Shown here: one piece after another, positions 36,901-41,870 of the stretch
How the letters are laid out: each line of letters starts with the position of its first letter
Numbering within the stretch: position 1 is the first letter of the stretch
Assembly (NCBI RefSeq): GCF_037392515.1
Contig: NC_090281.1
Coordinates: 47,840,645 to 47,904,644 of the forward strand
Length of the DNA stretch: 64,000 nucleotides
From: Haliotis asinina
Lineage: Eukaryota; Mollusca; Gastropoda; Lepetellida; Haliotidae
Direction of reading: 5' to 3'
Position numbers and translations under genes: made by a program
The notes under the pieces: model-generated
Told to the model about the DNA's origin: nothing
Databases searched by the model: none
What the model saw: the letters and a program-made list of their open reading frames with translations, nothing else

Positions 36901-39900
36901 ATTGTACCTTTTAAGAATCGTCTGAGAATTGGTCATCAACAAACATAACATTATACTTCACTGGTTCCATGTATATGATAAGTTGTTCATTGGTCTTGAC
37001 TTGGGGCATGGGTTGATGTATCTTCGATGTTTGATTATGTTCCCTGAGTCCGAAGTGGACAACATATTTATCTTACCGAACACCTCAATGTTAATTTTGA
37101 ACTGTTTGAAGCATGGGTACTGGATCGTACACTTCATCCAACCTGTGTGAATCAAATGATTCGAATCTTGCATGTTGCTGTTTTTCCCACAGGTATTGTC
37201 TTAGTAAAGTCACCGTGGTCAAATTCCCCTTCTTAATATTCACAGGGACTACATTTGAAAATATTTTCTAAAATTTTTTGGGGGAATGCAAGGCAAACTT
37301 TTTCGTAGCTGTTGCTAGATTTTGCAGACAACACATTTGGTACTTCATGGAAATAATTCTTTATCTTGAATACCATTAAATCACATATGATATACAGAAA
37401 TTACCAATGTTTTTAGAATGCAAATTCATGGAAGGGAGATAACTCTGAATCTATTTTTCTTTGATTTGTACTCGATTTTCAAAACATTTAAAATTAACAT
37501 TGGGGTGTCCGGTAGGATAAATATGTTGTTCACTAGTCCCTTGGGTCCCATGGGTTGATGTACCCTGGATGTTTGTTTTTGTTCCTTGAGCCTAAACATA
37601 AACAAACATCCAGGGTACATCACCCCTTGTTCCCACCCTGACCAGTGAACAACTTAAAATATACATATGGTATATAACAAAAGATGATAATGATGACATT
37701 GATGATGGCATTCTTGATAAATGGTTGAGGTGGGGTGGGAAGGAGCAGACCAGAAAAAATCTGGGGTAGAATAGGCCTTCTGCAACCCATGCTTGCCATA
37801 AAAGGCGACTCTGCTTGACGTAAGAGGTGACTAGCGGGATTGGGTGGTGAGGCTCGCTGACGTCGTTGACACATGTCATTGTTTTCCAATTGCGCAGATT
37901 CATGCTCATGCTTTTGATCACTGGTTTGTCTGGTCCAGACCTAATTATTTACAGACCACCGCCATTTAGCTGGAATAATGCAGGGTTCGATACCCCACAT
38001 GGGTGCAACATGTGAAGCCCATTTGCTGGTGTCCCTGCCATGATATTGCTGGAATATTGCCAAAAGCAGCTTAAAACAAAACTCACTCAGTCACTCATTA
38101 TACATGTAGTTGACTGTAGTTCGTTCCTGTTTCCAAATGTGGAAACATTCGGAATACATGTAGCTTTATTCAGGGATCTAAATTAATGTTGTTGAGTACT
38201 CTCTTTTACAGTTGTCTTAAGTGTTGTTTTTGGTGTCTGGAGAAGTTCATGAAGTTTCTCAACAAAAATGCTTATATCATGGTAAGTTTCCACTTTGTCT
38301 TTCATTGTCGAAGTCAAATATGCTTTATCTTTTGGGTGCAGATGTAATCTTTTATATGAATTTCATTATAATCTGTAAAAATCTATGAACTTCTTATGTT
38401 TTATAATTATATGCAGTATGAAGCTCTTTGTTGGTTTATATATAATAACGATGATGATGAAAAGTGGTTAATAATGCGATAAACTCCAGTCACTTGGTGA
38501 ACAGCACAGCACAGCACAGCACAGCACATTATTACCCCGAATAACCCAAGATGTATGGGAGGCGCCTAGAAGTTTATAGTCACATGACTTATCCCATAGG
38601 TGCCCATTTTCTGTGAACAGGGACAATTTTGTATGCTAAATCCTTGAGTGACCTGGCAATATCACAATATAGTTACCCTTGTCCATATTTCAATGAGATC
38701 AATTCCACTTGAGGTCAGATAGCATAACAACTTTTCTCCTGGGGCTATCAAATTACATTTCCTCAAATATTTTCTCCTGGGACTATCAATTTATATTTCC
38801 TCAAATATTGTGGGTACTGTGTAGCTGTTTTGAGATTATCTAGTTAAACATGCTACCCTTGTCATCAGATTGCAGTTTATGGAAGAAACTTCTGTTTGTC
38901 AGCCAAAGATGCATTCTTCCTCATCATGAGAAATATTGTCAGGTGAGTTCCAGGCTCTATTGCCTAACAACAATTGGCACCATCTGAACGCACATTGCCA
39001 CAAACACTGGGGTACCATGGAAGGGCTTACTAAACCATAAATAGTTATAAAAGGAAACTGTCTATCTGTGTGTGTGTGTCTTTGTGTGTCAGGGGGTGGG
39101 GTTGGGGCACGGAGAGAAAGAGAAAGAGAGAGATAAGCAATATTCTATCAAATTATTCTATAAATGTGTGCATTAATGTTTTTATAAATTTTGATGACCA
39201 TGCTTGTCGTAAGAGACGACTGACAGGATTGGGTGATCAGGCTCGCAGACTTTGTTGACACATGTCATCGGGTCCCAGTTGCACACATTGATGCACATGC
39301 TGTTGATCACAGGATGACCTGGTCCAGGCTCAAGTATTAACAGACCACCACTCACTCACTCACTATAAATTTTGAATTCTTGTAATTTTCACTTTCAGGA
39401 CAGTTGTTGTTGACAAGATGACAGATTTTATTCTGTTTCTCAGCAAACTTGTGGTGACAGCTGCCGTGTGTAAGTAATTACTGGATGCAGGGTGTAGGTC
39501 AACTCAATGAAGAGTCAGTTGCAGATCTTGCAATACTCATCTAGATATGTATGTCTGAGAGGATAGAGAATCACATGGCTGTTTGAGAGCTGGTCAAAGC
39601 TGATGATTTTAATTTACATATGACTGGCATTAGTCTTCAGGTAATAATGACACTCCAAAAGACTATACCACTGAAGTCCCTGCTCATCATAATATGAAGC
39701 CTTTTGAGCGCGTGAAACCACTTGGCTTTACTGCACGGTCGAGTTGCCATCTATGAAGTCAAGTGAAATCACGAAATATGCCATCTCTAGGAGTCAAGTG
39801 AAATCGAGATCTACCATTTCTGAGAGTCAAGTAAAAATTGATAGATCTATCACCTCTGGTAAAAAGTGAAATCAATAGATCTACCATCTTTAGAATTCAA

Positions 39901-41870
39901 GGTAAATCAAGATCTACCGACTGAAAGTCAAATGAAATCACTAGATCTACCATCTGCTGATCTAGTACCAACAATGGTTTCTTTGAGTCTTTGGACTTAA
40001 TTTAATAGAAAGGCCTATGTTAGTCCTTTCTGAGTGATTCAAACAACCTTAAGCTATCTCACAACCATGTGTTGCAGGTGCTGGAGCGTTCTTCTGGTTC
40101 CAAGGCCAGGTGCCATTCTTCACCAACTACGTTCCTACACTAAACTACTACCTCACTCCTGTCATTGTGAGTACTCTCCCATTTGACCTCCAGCATCACA
40201 TATGTAGTGATGTAGCTGCAGAGTTGTCTCCCTTAGACTTACCAGGGAGCAGTGACAAAGGTTTCAAAGAAAATATTGGCTCTGTTATGTTACCTACAAT
40301 GTCCTCACCATAAGCTTTCTCACTGTAGTAATAAATGCTGTTTATTTAATGCTATTTAAAGCCACTAAAGTAGAGTCAACTCTCGTTTATCTGACATCGT
40401 CAGTTGCACAGCGAAAAGTGAGATTAACGAGGATGTCGGACTAAACAAATGAGACTAAGTTACATTTATTCAACTGGTTACCAATAAAAGTGTCGGATAA
40501 AGGGAGGTCAGATTAACGAGACTTGACTTTACTATTCATGATCACTTTATTCTAATAATACCTTATCACATCATCAATGGAGAACTTCCATGACTCTTCC
40601 TGCTAGAAAGTCCTCAAGTCTAAGCGTGTGTTGAATACCAATATATCACAACATTCAGAATACATAAAGCAATTTTCTTAAAAGATTTATGGCGTACACT
40701 TGTATTTTTACCTTCTTATTTCCAGGTTCAATTTTGAAGTGTGCTGTTGATTTTATCATGTTTGCAATGATTATTTTGGAAAAATCAAGCCTGAAAATAT
40801 TTCATGCAATATAATTATGATTATAGCTTTCGACTTTTTTCCAAGAGCATTTGATACCATATGTAAGTGTTGTACAAGACTTCATTGAAGTCTATGAAAG
40901 ACGTTTAGTAGTTAGACGAACATGAATACATGACATGTTTTATGGATAACTTCTTTTTTATTTATTATACAACATTTCAGTGCTATTTCTTGTTCCTTTA
41001 TCTGGTGTATGGACAAGATTTTGGAGCAAGAATTAGCACTGAAACATTGTATTAAGAATACTAATGAAGTTGTTACCCATAAAATGTGTCATGTATTCAA
41101 GACTTGAGTGTGTTGTAACTCCCCTGTAACATTATCAAAGAATTCTCAATAAGTTTCTTCTCTCAACCTGACAGATCCTAACTGTGGCATCCTACCTTGT
41201 CGCTTGCTGCTTCTTTAGTGTCTACAGCATGGCCGTCACCACCATCTACCTCTCCTTCTGTGAGTACCGGGTAACTTTGTAGTGGAATCTAGAAGGGAAT
41301 TTATACAAGACAGACTTGTTTTAAGATCTGACCAAAGTACTGTGTAACTTTGTGTAACTGTGTAACTCACCATATAACTCATTCATTCTCTCCTTTACTC
41401 ACTCTGTAACTTACCCCTTACCTCATTCAGCCTTTACCTCACTCCTTTCCTCACTCACTCCTCACTTTCTCACTCACTCCTTACCTCACTCACACCTCGC
41501 TCGCTCACTCCTTACGTCACTCCTCACTTGCTCTCTCACTCCTTACCTCACTCACTCCCCACTTGCTCACTCCTTACCTCACCTCACTCACTCCTCACTT
41601 GCTCACTCACTCATCACTTGCTCGCTCCTTACCTCACTCACTCACTCTTCACTTGCTCACTCCTTACTTCATTCTCTCACTACTTCACTCACTCCTAACC
41701 TTGGTCTCTCACTCATTCCTTCACTCACTCACTCTCTGACTGTTACAGTGGAGGACCTGGAGAAGCATGATGGCAGCCCTGAGAAGCCATACTTCATGAG
41801 CAAGGAGCTGATGAAACTACTGGGCAAGCGGAACAAGTTCCTGGAATCAGAAAAGAAGTGTTGTTGCTAA
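3920..41870 (+). CDS. SLC44A: Choline transporter-like protein, SLC44A2/CTL2-CTL4 group (23 exons)
   Basis: Multi-pass membrane transporter of the SLC44 family, whose vertebrate members carry choline and related cations across plasma or organelle membranes. Exons: 3920-3989, 13421-13469, 13981-14054, 14373-14451, 15099-15186, 16324-16458, 18250-18313, 26015-26150, 26517-26600, 27028-27140, 28876-29007, 29702-29801, 31100-31192, 33890-33992, 34777-34826, 35614-35790, 36658-36786, 38212-38281, 38869-38942, 39399-39469, 40078-40166, 41175-41259, 41749-41870. All junctions are GT-AG with matching phase; total 2187 nt, 728 residues, against about 706-710 in human CTL2/4. Seen: FDPNFKGPI near residue 30, CTDVICC opening TM1 (about 42-64), a long loop with paired cysteines and NXS/T sites (65-250), [61 protein letters not shown] and [19 protein letters not shown] near the end. 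The protein ends in three cysteines, possibly palmitoylated (inference). CTL2 versus CTL4 orthology is not resolved. Confidence 0.96.
4570..5165 (+). repeat. ~30-bp degenerate minisatellite in intron 1
   Basis: Units of the type CAGGTACC.GACCCCCAGTTA followed by CC.AACCCTACC, repeated about 18-20 times with much divergence. Fully within SLC44A intron 1. Confidence 0.7.
5220..7435. other. Intron 1 sequence, mostly unrecognised
   Basis: AT-rich intron sequence. A reverse-oriented fragment of SINE family 2 lies at about 5665-5790. An open stretch at 6161-6409 (82 codons, +) has no recognisable domain and I do not call it a gene. Confidence 0.4.
7440..7591 (+). mobile_element. SINE family 2, 3' fragment
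   Basis: Contains TGATCACTGGATTGTCTGGT, CCAGACTTGATTATT and AGCTGAGTGTGGCGTGAAAC. Runs into the CTCA microsatellite that follows. Confidence 0.7.
7592..7711 (+). repeat. (CTCA)n microsatellite
   Basis: About 30 uninterrupted tetramers, expanded from the tail of the SINE fragment immediately upstream. Confidence 0.95.
8354..8437 (+). repeat. (TCC)n microsatellite with CGTCCTCCT variants
   Basis: Pure pyrimidine trinucleotide run with interspersed CGT. Any serine- or leucine-rich frames across it are artefacts of the repeat. Confidence 0.95.
8690..9545 (+). repeat. Molluscan-type CGTCCGTCC repeat with ~175-bp internal monomers, copy 1
   Basis: Opens with CTGTCCGTCCATCTGTCCGT then four degenerate monomers. 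Each has GGAGCA.AACT..AAAACGTTC, CTGCAAAACTTGG.AGATAT and CCATGGAA. Ends GGCCGGTGGGATATGTCATC then TTCTGATGACTCTTGTTT. A sister copy lies at 11690-12400. Confidence 0.6.
9546..11280. other. Intron 1 sequence with one MITE-like fragment
   Basis: No coding potential recognised. 10620-10730 carries TGATTACACTTTCTCAGTAA and a tRNA-like B-box region, homologous to the left half of the element at 16635-16834. 11130-11285 looks like another tRNA-derived fragment (CACCTTGGGCCTCAGACC, GGACCCGGGACTTCAGTG). Confidence 0.4.
11283..11640 (+). repeat. TATCTTGTCA minisatellite
   Basis: Around 25 irregular units of 10-14 bp built on AATATCTTGTC(A). In SLC44A intron 1. Confidence 0.85.
11690..12400 (+). repeat. 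CGTCC-type repeat with ~190-bp monomers, copy 2
   Basis: Three to four monomers with CATCAAACTTGGTACACATG, CCATGAT..CTAGATG and TCTGGA.CAGA.....TTAA. Ends with GGGGGATATTGATGACTTTT then GTCTTCTTG, like the end of copy 1. Confidence 0.55.
12614..12787 (+). mobile_element. tRNA-derived SINE family 1, full copy with TSD
   Basis: GGTAGCCTAGTGGTTAAAGC (A-box-like) and GGGTTCGATTCCCCACATGG (B-box), then a GATATCACTGGAATATTGCT tail and CACTCACTC end. Flanked by TACAGGGT at 12606-12613 and 12788-12795. The tRNA-like head is not a complete tRNA gene. Confidence 0.85.
12796..13420. other. End of SLC44A intron 1
   Basis: No genes recognised. Two short related segments, each with AATTAGC..A.TAA.GTTATC and TTAACAAGTG, lie near 13075-13110 and 13327-13365, the first partly within a ~150-bp diverged duplication. 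Confidence 0.35.
13421..13469 (+). CDS. SLC44A: SLC44A exon 2
   Basis: Acceptor TTTTTCAG, donor GTATGT. Encodes [16 protein letters not shown](R), the conserved pre-TM1 motif of CTL proteins. Phase 1 in, phase 2 out. Confidence 0.93.
13981..14054 (+). CDS. SLC44A: SLC44A exon 3 (TM1)
   Basis: Encodes (R)[18 protein letters not shown] and the rest of transmembrane segment 1. The donor GTAAGG at 14055 is the first of five near-identical donor-like copies in a 37-bp tandem array that continues into the intron. Confidence 0.93.
14042..14240 (+). repeat. 37-bp tandem array carrying the exon 3 splice donor
   Basis: Unit is about TTCTGTGTTAGGTAAGGACC then TTGTACATGGACACATG. Donor-like G/GTAAGG begins at 14055 (the real one), 14092, 14129, 14166 (GCAAGG) and 14203: exactly 37 bp apart. 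A sixth, decayed copy sits at 14240. The first unit overlaps the last 13 bases of exon 3. Confidence 0.9.
14373..14451 (+). CDS. SLC44A: SLC44A exon 4
   Basis: Encodes [19 protein letters not shown] followed by LCGYGDY. This matches the GDP..(V/L)IYPTDS..G.CG segment of CTL2/4 at the start of the first extracellular loop. Confidence 0.95.
14975..15080 (+). mobile_element. SINE family 2, 3' fragment before exon 5
   Basis: GGTGCTCATGATGTCAATCA, CTGGATTATCTGACAAG and ATTTAGCTGGAATACTGCTA match family 2. It ends about 20 bp before the exon 5 acceptor. Confidence 0.65.
15099..15186 (+). CDS. SLC44A: SLC44A exon 5
   Basis: Encodes [16 protein letters not shown] and ends in CPTPQ, the family's KP.L.(F/Y)F......CPTPQ.C loop motif. 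The acceptor lies about 20 bp after the end of a SINE-like fragment. Confidence 0.95.
15187..15990. other. Intron 5, upstream part, nothing recognised
   Basis: No coding or repeat family identified. Short open frames here show no domain. Confidence 0.35.
15995..16277 (+). mobile_element. SINE family 2, long copy
   Basis: Includes GGGTAGAATAGGCCTTCAGC, ATGCTTGTCGTAAGAGGTGA, TTGACACATGCCATTGGTTC, GATTGTCTGGTCCAGACTCG and GAGTGCGGCGTAAAACTAAA, ending in CTCA repeats. It ends 46 bp before exon 6. Confidence 0.75.
16324..16458 (+). CDS. SLC44A: SLC44A exon 6
   Basis: Encodes [20 protein letters not shown] and onward to NNVDPTAT in phase 0. It continues the cysteine-rich extracellular loop, with an NCT glycosylation sequon. 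The acceptor is about 46 bp after a CTCA-ended SINE. Confidence 0.94.
16635..16834. mobile_element. 200-bp MITE-like element with 37-bp TIRs and a tRNA-like core
   Basis: Left arm 16635-16671 and right arm 16798-16834 are near-perfect inverted repeats containing TTACACTTTCTTAGTAAAG. The core on the - strand resembles a tRNA-Leu/Ser head (GCTGAGCGGGTTAGGC) and B-box (GGGTTTGAATCC). No clear target duplication. Confidence 0.65.
16958..17117 (+). mobile_element. SINE family 1, degraded copy
   Basis: GGTAGCCTAGTGGTTAAAGC, CCGAAGACCCAGGTTTGATT and GGAGTATTGCTAAAAGGGCA match family 1 with many changes. SLC44A intron 6. Confidence 0.75.
17575..17735 (+). repeat. ~60-bp tandem repeat, ~3 units
   Basis: Units share TTACC(T/A)(C/T)CCCTAGATTAGTC and ATG(T/C)GCCTAGGTA. 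SLC44A intron 6. Confidence 0.6.
17740..18245. other. End of intron 6
   Basis: Nothing coding. 18180-18215 (GGATATGCGGGTTCTGAGTA then GAGGTTCGACTGTA) resembles one end of a pogo/Tigger-type DNA transposon, without a visible partner end. Confidence 0.3.
18250..18313 (+). CDS. SLC44A: SLC44A exon 7
   Basis: Encodes [20 protein letters not shown]. Acceptor GTGTTCCAG; donor GTTCGT is weak. The frame joins exon 8 (V)IGRC. A 7.7-kb intron follows, full of transposable elements; a 1.5-kb dispersed repeat begins 33 bp after the exon. Confidence 0.9.
18535..18820. mobile_element. 286-bp insertion in repeat A with 10-bp TSD
   Basis: Flanked by ATGAATTATA at 18525-18534 and 18821-18830. Copy 1 of repeat A has a single uninterrupted version of this site near 2190. 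Starts TTAGTGAGTGAGTGAG, the complement of the CTCA tail of the SINEs, so probably a short interspersed element in reverse orientation. Confidence 0.6.
19002..19345 (-). mobile_element. (AAT)n-anchored SINE-like element
   Basis: Begins with AATAATAATAATAATAAT then GAATTTATATAGCGCCTGCT. Inserted between attaa and the GTGTATGTGAAAGATG of repeat A. The (ATT)n tail on the opposite strand is typical of short retroposons. Confidence 0.5.
20107..20420 (-). mobile_element. (AAT)n-anchored SINE-like element
   Basis: Starts with ATAATAATAAATAATAATTG and contains CACATTATTACCCC.GATAAC and AGTCACATGACTTATCCCA. The same blocks recur at 38510-38610, defining a family. Confidence 0.5.
20561..21096. repeat. 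CCATGG palindrome array, left
   Basis: Dozens of ACCATGGT palindromes spaced by 5-20 bp, with a longer unit GGTAAATGGCACCACAGTTT seen three times. Dense self-complementarity should form cruciforms or hairpins. Confidence 0.9.
21841..21975 (-). mobile_element. SINE family 1, inverted copy
   Basis: GTGAGTGAGTGACTGACTGA, GCAATGCTCCAGCAATAGCA and GGAATCGAATCTAAGTCTTC are the reverse complement of family 1. The A-box end is missing. Confidence 0.65.
22635..24420. repeat. Direct repeats inside the CCATGG element
   Basis: About 105 bp at 22640-22740 (AATCTGAGAACAAACGGAAT...TAAGTCATAACGGTTTTTAA) recurs at 24277-24365. A second short duplication, (G)GACTTTCTTCATT.GCAG followed by AAGGGAATCTACAATCT, occurs at 24240 and 24367. 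The rest of the interval is unrecognised, though 23190-23350 is locally GC-rich. Confidence 0.55.
25081..25461. repeat. CCATGG palindrome array, right
   Basis: Same palindrome family as the left array (GACCATGGTCTACCATGGT), here with TGATCATGGTCTACCATGG variants. Confidence 0.9.
25480..26010. other. End of SLC44A intron 7
   Basis: AT-rich; nothing recognised. Confidence 0.35.
26015..26150 (+). CDS. SLC44A: SLC44A exon 8
   Basis: Encodes [20 protein letters not shown] and on to NALDSAS. This is the GRC(F/I)P segment of CTL proteins at the end of the large loop, with an NVT sequon. Confidence 0.94.
26517..26600 (+). CDS. SLC44A: SLC44A exon 9
   Basis: Encodes [20 protein letters not shown] then ASWWMLL, corresponding to the (I)FED...SW(Y)W segment entering TM2. 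Donor GTGAGT. Confidence 0.93.
26672..27010 (+). repeat. GTGTATGACCAACTCTCT minisatellite in intron 9
   Basis: Roughly 16 irregular units on the core TGTGTATGACCAACTCT. The array fills most of the intron between exons 9 and 10 and stops about 18 bp before the acceptor. Confidence 0.85.
27028..27140 (+). CDS. SLC44A: SLC44A exon 10 (TM2-TM3)
   Basis: Encodes [20 protein letters not shown] then [18 protein letters not shown]: two membrane segments separated by the RWLAGIMVW family motif. Confidence 0.96.
27531..27683 (+). mobile_element. SINE family 1, forward member of an inverted pair
   Basis: GGTGGGGTAGCCTAATGGTC, CGTCATGCTGAAGACCCAGG and GGGTACAATGTATGAAGCCC. Ends at the start of the inverted copy. 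Confidence 0.75.
27684..27830 (-). mobile_element. SINE family 1, inverted member of the pair
   Basis: GTGAGTGAGTATGATTTTAC, GCAATATTACAGCAATATCA and ACTAGGCTACCCCACC. With 27531-27683 it forms a ~150-bp-arm hairpin in SLC44A intron 10. Confidence 0.75.
28004..28275 (-). mobile_element. SINE family 2, inverted long copy
   Basis: GATTATTTTCAGACC / CTGGTCCAGACTTGATTA on the - strand, plus AGGTGACTAA-like and AGAATAGCCC regions. Matches 15995-16277 end to end. Confidence 0.7.
28700..28862 (+). mobile_element. SINE family 1 remnant ending in (CTCA)n before exon 11
   Basis: GCACCTGTTCAATTCCCC, GGTGCAGTGTGTGAATTTCT and GATATTGCTGGAATATAGCT, then 11-12 CTCA units. The array ends 13 bp before exon 11. 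Confidence 0.65.
28876..29007 (+). CDS. SLC44A: SLC44A exon 11
   Basis: Encodes [19 protein letters not shown] and on to [11 protein letters not shown], matching the Y......FQT(D/N)...YL.L..TWLAF segment before TM4. The acceptor lies 13 bp after a CTCA microsatellite that ends a SINE fragment. Confidence 0.95.
29008..29690. other. SLC44A intron 11, nothing recognised
   Basis: AT-rich intron without identified repeats or coding. Confidence 0.35.
29702..29801 (+). CDS. SLC44A: SLC44A exon 12 (TM4)
   Basis: Encodes [19 protein letters not shown] then [15 protein letters not shown], with the signature R.RIAI.L(I/L)KEAS. The donor GTGGGT is immediately followed by a 40-bp minisatellite. Confidence 0.95.
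29802..30470 (+). repeat. 40-bp minisatellite starting at the exon 12 donor
   Basis: About 16 units of GGGTAATGAGAGGGTTTCAT then GGAAGATAGGAGGGCTTCAT. Two subtypes (GGTAAT/CATGG and GGTAAA/CCTAG) partly alternate, giving an 80-bp higher-order period. The first unit includes the true donor AA/GTGGGTAATG. Every later unit carries a donor-like GGGTAA.GAG. Confidence 0.9.
30767..30873 (+). repeat. Tandem duplication, ~53 bp x2
   Basis: GATGTCAGCTTGGTGAGTTA then CAGTGGGTGATCTCACCTGG, repeated twice. SLC44A intron 12. Confidence 0.75.
31100..31192 (+). CDS. SLC44A: SLC44A exon 13 (TM5)
   Basis: Encodes [20 protein letters not shown] then [10 protein letters not shown]. The donor GTATCC gives the phase that joins exon 14 as V-YVASMGEA. 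Reading through the donor would add 17 residues and then stop at 31242. Confidence 0.93.
31193..32340. other. SLC44A intron 13, upstream part
   Basis: AT-rich; no repeat family or coding segment recognised. Confidence 0.35.
32400..33260 (+). pseudogene. DDE transposase relic (Tc1/mariner-like, DDE_3 type)
   Basis: Left part encodes [20 protein letters not shown] then [11 protein letters not shown]. After the foldback insertion the same frame resumes at 32967 with [10 protein letters not shown]. Then comes a frameshift and a stop, and finally [19 protein letters not shown] and [15 protein letters not shown]...GF, DYH.EM and DNAPYHSVQ are typical of animal DDE transposases, the last holding a catalytic Asp. 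Broken by the insertion, a frameshift and a stop, so inactive. Lies in SLC44A intron 13, same strand as the gene. Confidence 0.7.
32624..32961. mobile_element. 338-bp foldback element with 5-bp TSD
   Basis: Ends AGTAGTATAGGG...CCCTATACTACT; ATAGG flanks it at 32619-32623 and 32962-32966. The left arm (AAACACTTCACATATAGAGT, AGCTAAGCAAAGCTAAGC) is one copy. The right arm contains its inverse three times as 75-bp tandem units around 32725-32949. It is inserted in the transposase reading frame between codons for KDNR and DYH. Confidence 0.85.
33261..33889. other. End of SLC44A intron 13
   Basis: Unrecognised. 33690-33780 has short self-complementary segments (ACAACTGTTGTAC, CGACAGTTGTAG). Confidence 0.3.
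33890..33992 (+). CDS. SLC44A: SLC44A exon 14
   Basis: Encodes [20 protein letters not shown] then [14 protein letters not shown], the short extracellular loop after TM5, with NST/NTS sequons. The acceptor (GATGAG) has a poor pyrimidine tract. It is chosen because phase and homology agree on both sides. Confidence 0.85.
34020..34540 (+). repeat. Pyrimidine-rich CACCCACCTCCCC minisatellite
   Basis: Strand-asymmetric C/T/A-rich array. Includes a clear ~97-bp higher unit repeated at about 34170, 34270 and 34367 (TTCACCCACCTCCCCAAAAC then ACCCACCTCACTCACC). SLC44A intron 14. Confidence 0.8.
34777..34826 (+). CDS. SLC44A: SLC44A exon 15
   Basis: Encodes [16 protein letters not shown](E), matching the C.F..YGG(E/D) loop of CTL2. 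Donor GTAAGT. Confidence 0.93.
34827..35613. other. SLC44A intron 15
   Basis: AT-rich, nothing recognised. 34945-35010 (CATAGCGCTACGAGAATCAT) resembles the diffuse GCGCTACGA-type segment seen at 51820-51895. Confidence 0.3.
35614..35790 (+). CDS. SLC44A: SLC44A exon 16 (TM6 and signature)
   Basis: Encodes [19 protein letters not shown] then [20 protein letters not shown] and [19 protein letters not shown]. This is the most conserved block of the family and includes [10 protein letters not shown] and KPDD(L/I)PAFP. Confidence 0.98.
35791..36657. other. SLC44A intron 16
   Basis: A 66-codon open frame on the - strand (36208-36408) has no recognisable domain. No other feature seen. Confidence 0.3.
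36658..36786 (+). CDS. SLC44A: SLC44A exon 17
   Basis: Encodes [20 protein letters not shown] then [20 protein letters not shown]. Matches RYH.GSLAFG.LI..IVQ..R..LEYLD..LK of CTL2/4. Confidence 0.97.
36979..37070. mobile_element. Small hairpin element, copy 1
   Basis: Imperfect palindrome from GTTGTTCATTGGTCTTGACT to CCGAAGTGGACAAC with the GGGTTGATGTATCTTCGATG core. Homologous to 37530-37651. Confidence 0.45.
37530..37651. mobile_element. Small hairpin element, copy 2
   Basis: GTTGTTCACTAGTC at the left end pairs with GACCAGTGAACAAC at the right. Inside, TGATGTACCCTGGATGTTTG pairs with CAAACATCCAGGGTACATCA. The flanking block AAAATTAACATTGGGGTGTC at 37490 is inverted relative to the copy 1 flank at 37060-37100, so the duplicated unit is larger than the hairpin. 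Confidence 0.55.
37757..38098 (+). mobile_element. SINE family 2 / family 1 chimera
   Basis: 37757-37981 is family 2 (GGGTAGAATAGGCCTTCTGC ... CATTTAGCTGGAATAATG). It switches at 37982 to the 3' half of family 1 (CAGGGTTCGATACCCCACAT ... GGAATATTGCCAAAAGCAGC), ending in CTCA. SLC44A intron 17. Confidence 0.7.
38212..38281 (+). CDS. SLC44A: SLC44A exon 18
   Basis: Encodes [20 protein letters not shown] then AYIM, the cysteine-rich CTL hallmark. Confidence 0.98.
38440..38640 (-). mobile_element. Partial (AAT)n-type element with AGCAC repeat
   Basis: Shares CACATTATTACCCCGAATAA and AGTCACATGACTTATCCCA with 20107-20420. Includes a short CACAG microsatellite at about 38500-38527. Lies in SLC44A intron 18. 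Confidence 0.5.
38736..38818 (+). repeat. ~40-bp tandem duplication
   Basis: TTCTCCTGGG(G/A)CTATCAA followed by TTACATTTCCTCAAATATT, twice. SLC44A intron 18. Confidence 0.7.
38869..38942 (+). CDS. SLC44A: SLC44A exon 19
   Basis: Encodes [20 protein letters not shown] then RNIVR. Matches IAIYG.NFC.SA..AF.LLMRNI.R. Confidence 0.98.
39198..39365 (+). mobile_element. SINE family 2 fragment before exon 20
   Basis: CATGCTTGTCGTAAGAGACG, TTGACACATGTCATCGGGTC and GATGACCTGGTCCAGGCTCA, ending in CACTCACTCACT 33 bp before exon 20. Confidence 0.7.
39399..39469 (+). CDS. SLC44A: SLC44A exon 20
   Basis: Encodes [20 protein letters not shown] then AAV. Matches VLDKVTD.LLF.GKL of CTL2/4. Acceptor TTTCAG is 33 bp after a SINE tail. 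Confidence 0.96.
39745..39965 (+). repeat. ~38-bp tandem repeat in intron 20
   Basis: About six degenerate units with GTCAAGTGAAATCA and GATCTACCATCT cores. Confidence 0.65.
40078..40166 (+). CDS. SLC44A: SLC44A exon 21
   Basis: Encodes [20 protein letters not shown] then [10 protein letters not shown], including the conserved LNYYW.P(I) loop. Confidence 0.96.
40372..40528. mobile_element. ~157-bp MITE, pogo/Tigger-like TIRs
   Basis: AGTCAACTCTCGTTTATCTG at the left end pairs with CAGATTAACGAGACTTGACT at the right (about 19 of 22 match), flanked by TA. Lies in SLC44A intron 21. Confidence 0.5.
40529..41174. other. Rest of SLC44A intron 21
   Basis: AT-rich, nothing recognised. Confidence 0.3.
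41175..41259 (+). CDS. SLC44A: SLC44A exon 22 (last TM)
   Basis: Encodes [20 protein letters not shown] then VTTIYLSF. Matches ...FFSV(Y/F).MCVDTLFL(C)F, although the usual CVDT is AVTT here. Confidence 0.96.
41395..41738 (+). repeat. CTCACTCCTTACCTCACTCA array before exon 23
   Basis: Irregular CTCA-based array with CTCCTTACCTCA and CTCACTTGCTCA variants, ending about 10 bp before the exon 23 acceptor. Confidence 0.85.
41749..41870 (+). CDS. SLC44A: SLC44A exon 23 (stop codon)
   Basis: Encodes [19 protein letters not shown] then [12 protein letters not shown] and ends EKKCCC followed by TAA. Matches FLEDLE.NDGS.ERPYFMS.....L of the family. The acceptor follows a long CTCA/CTTACCTCACTC array. 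Confidence 0.97.
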
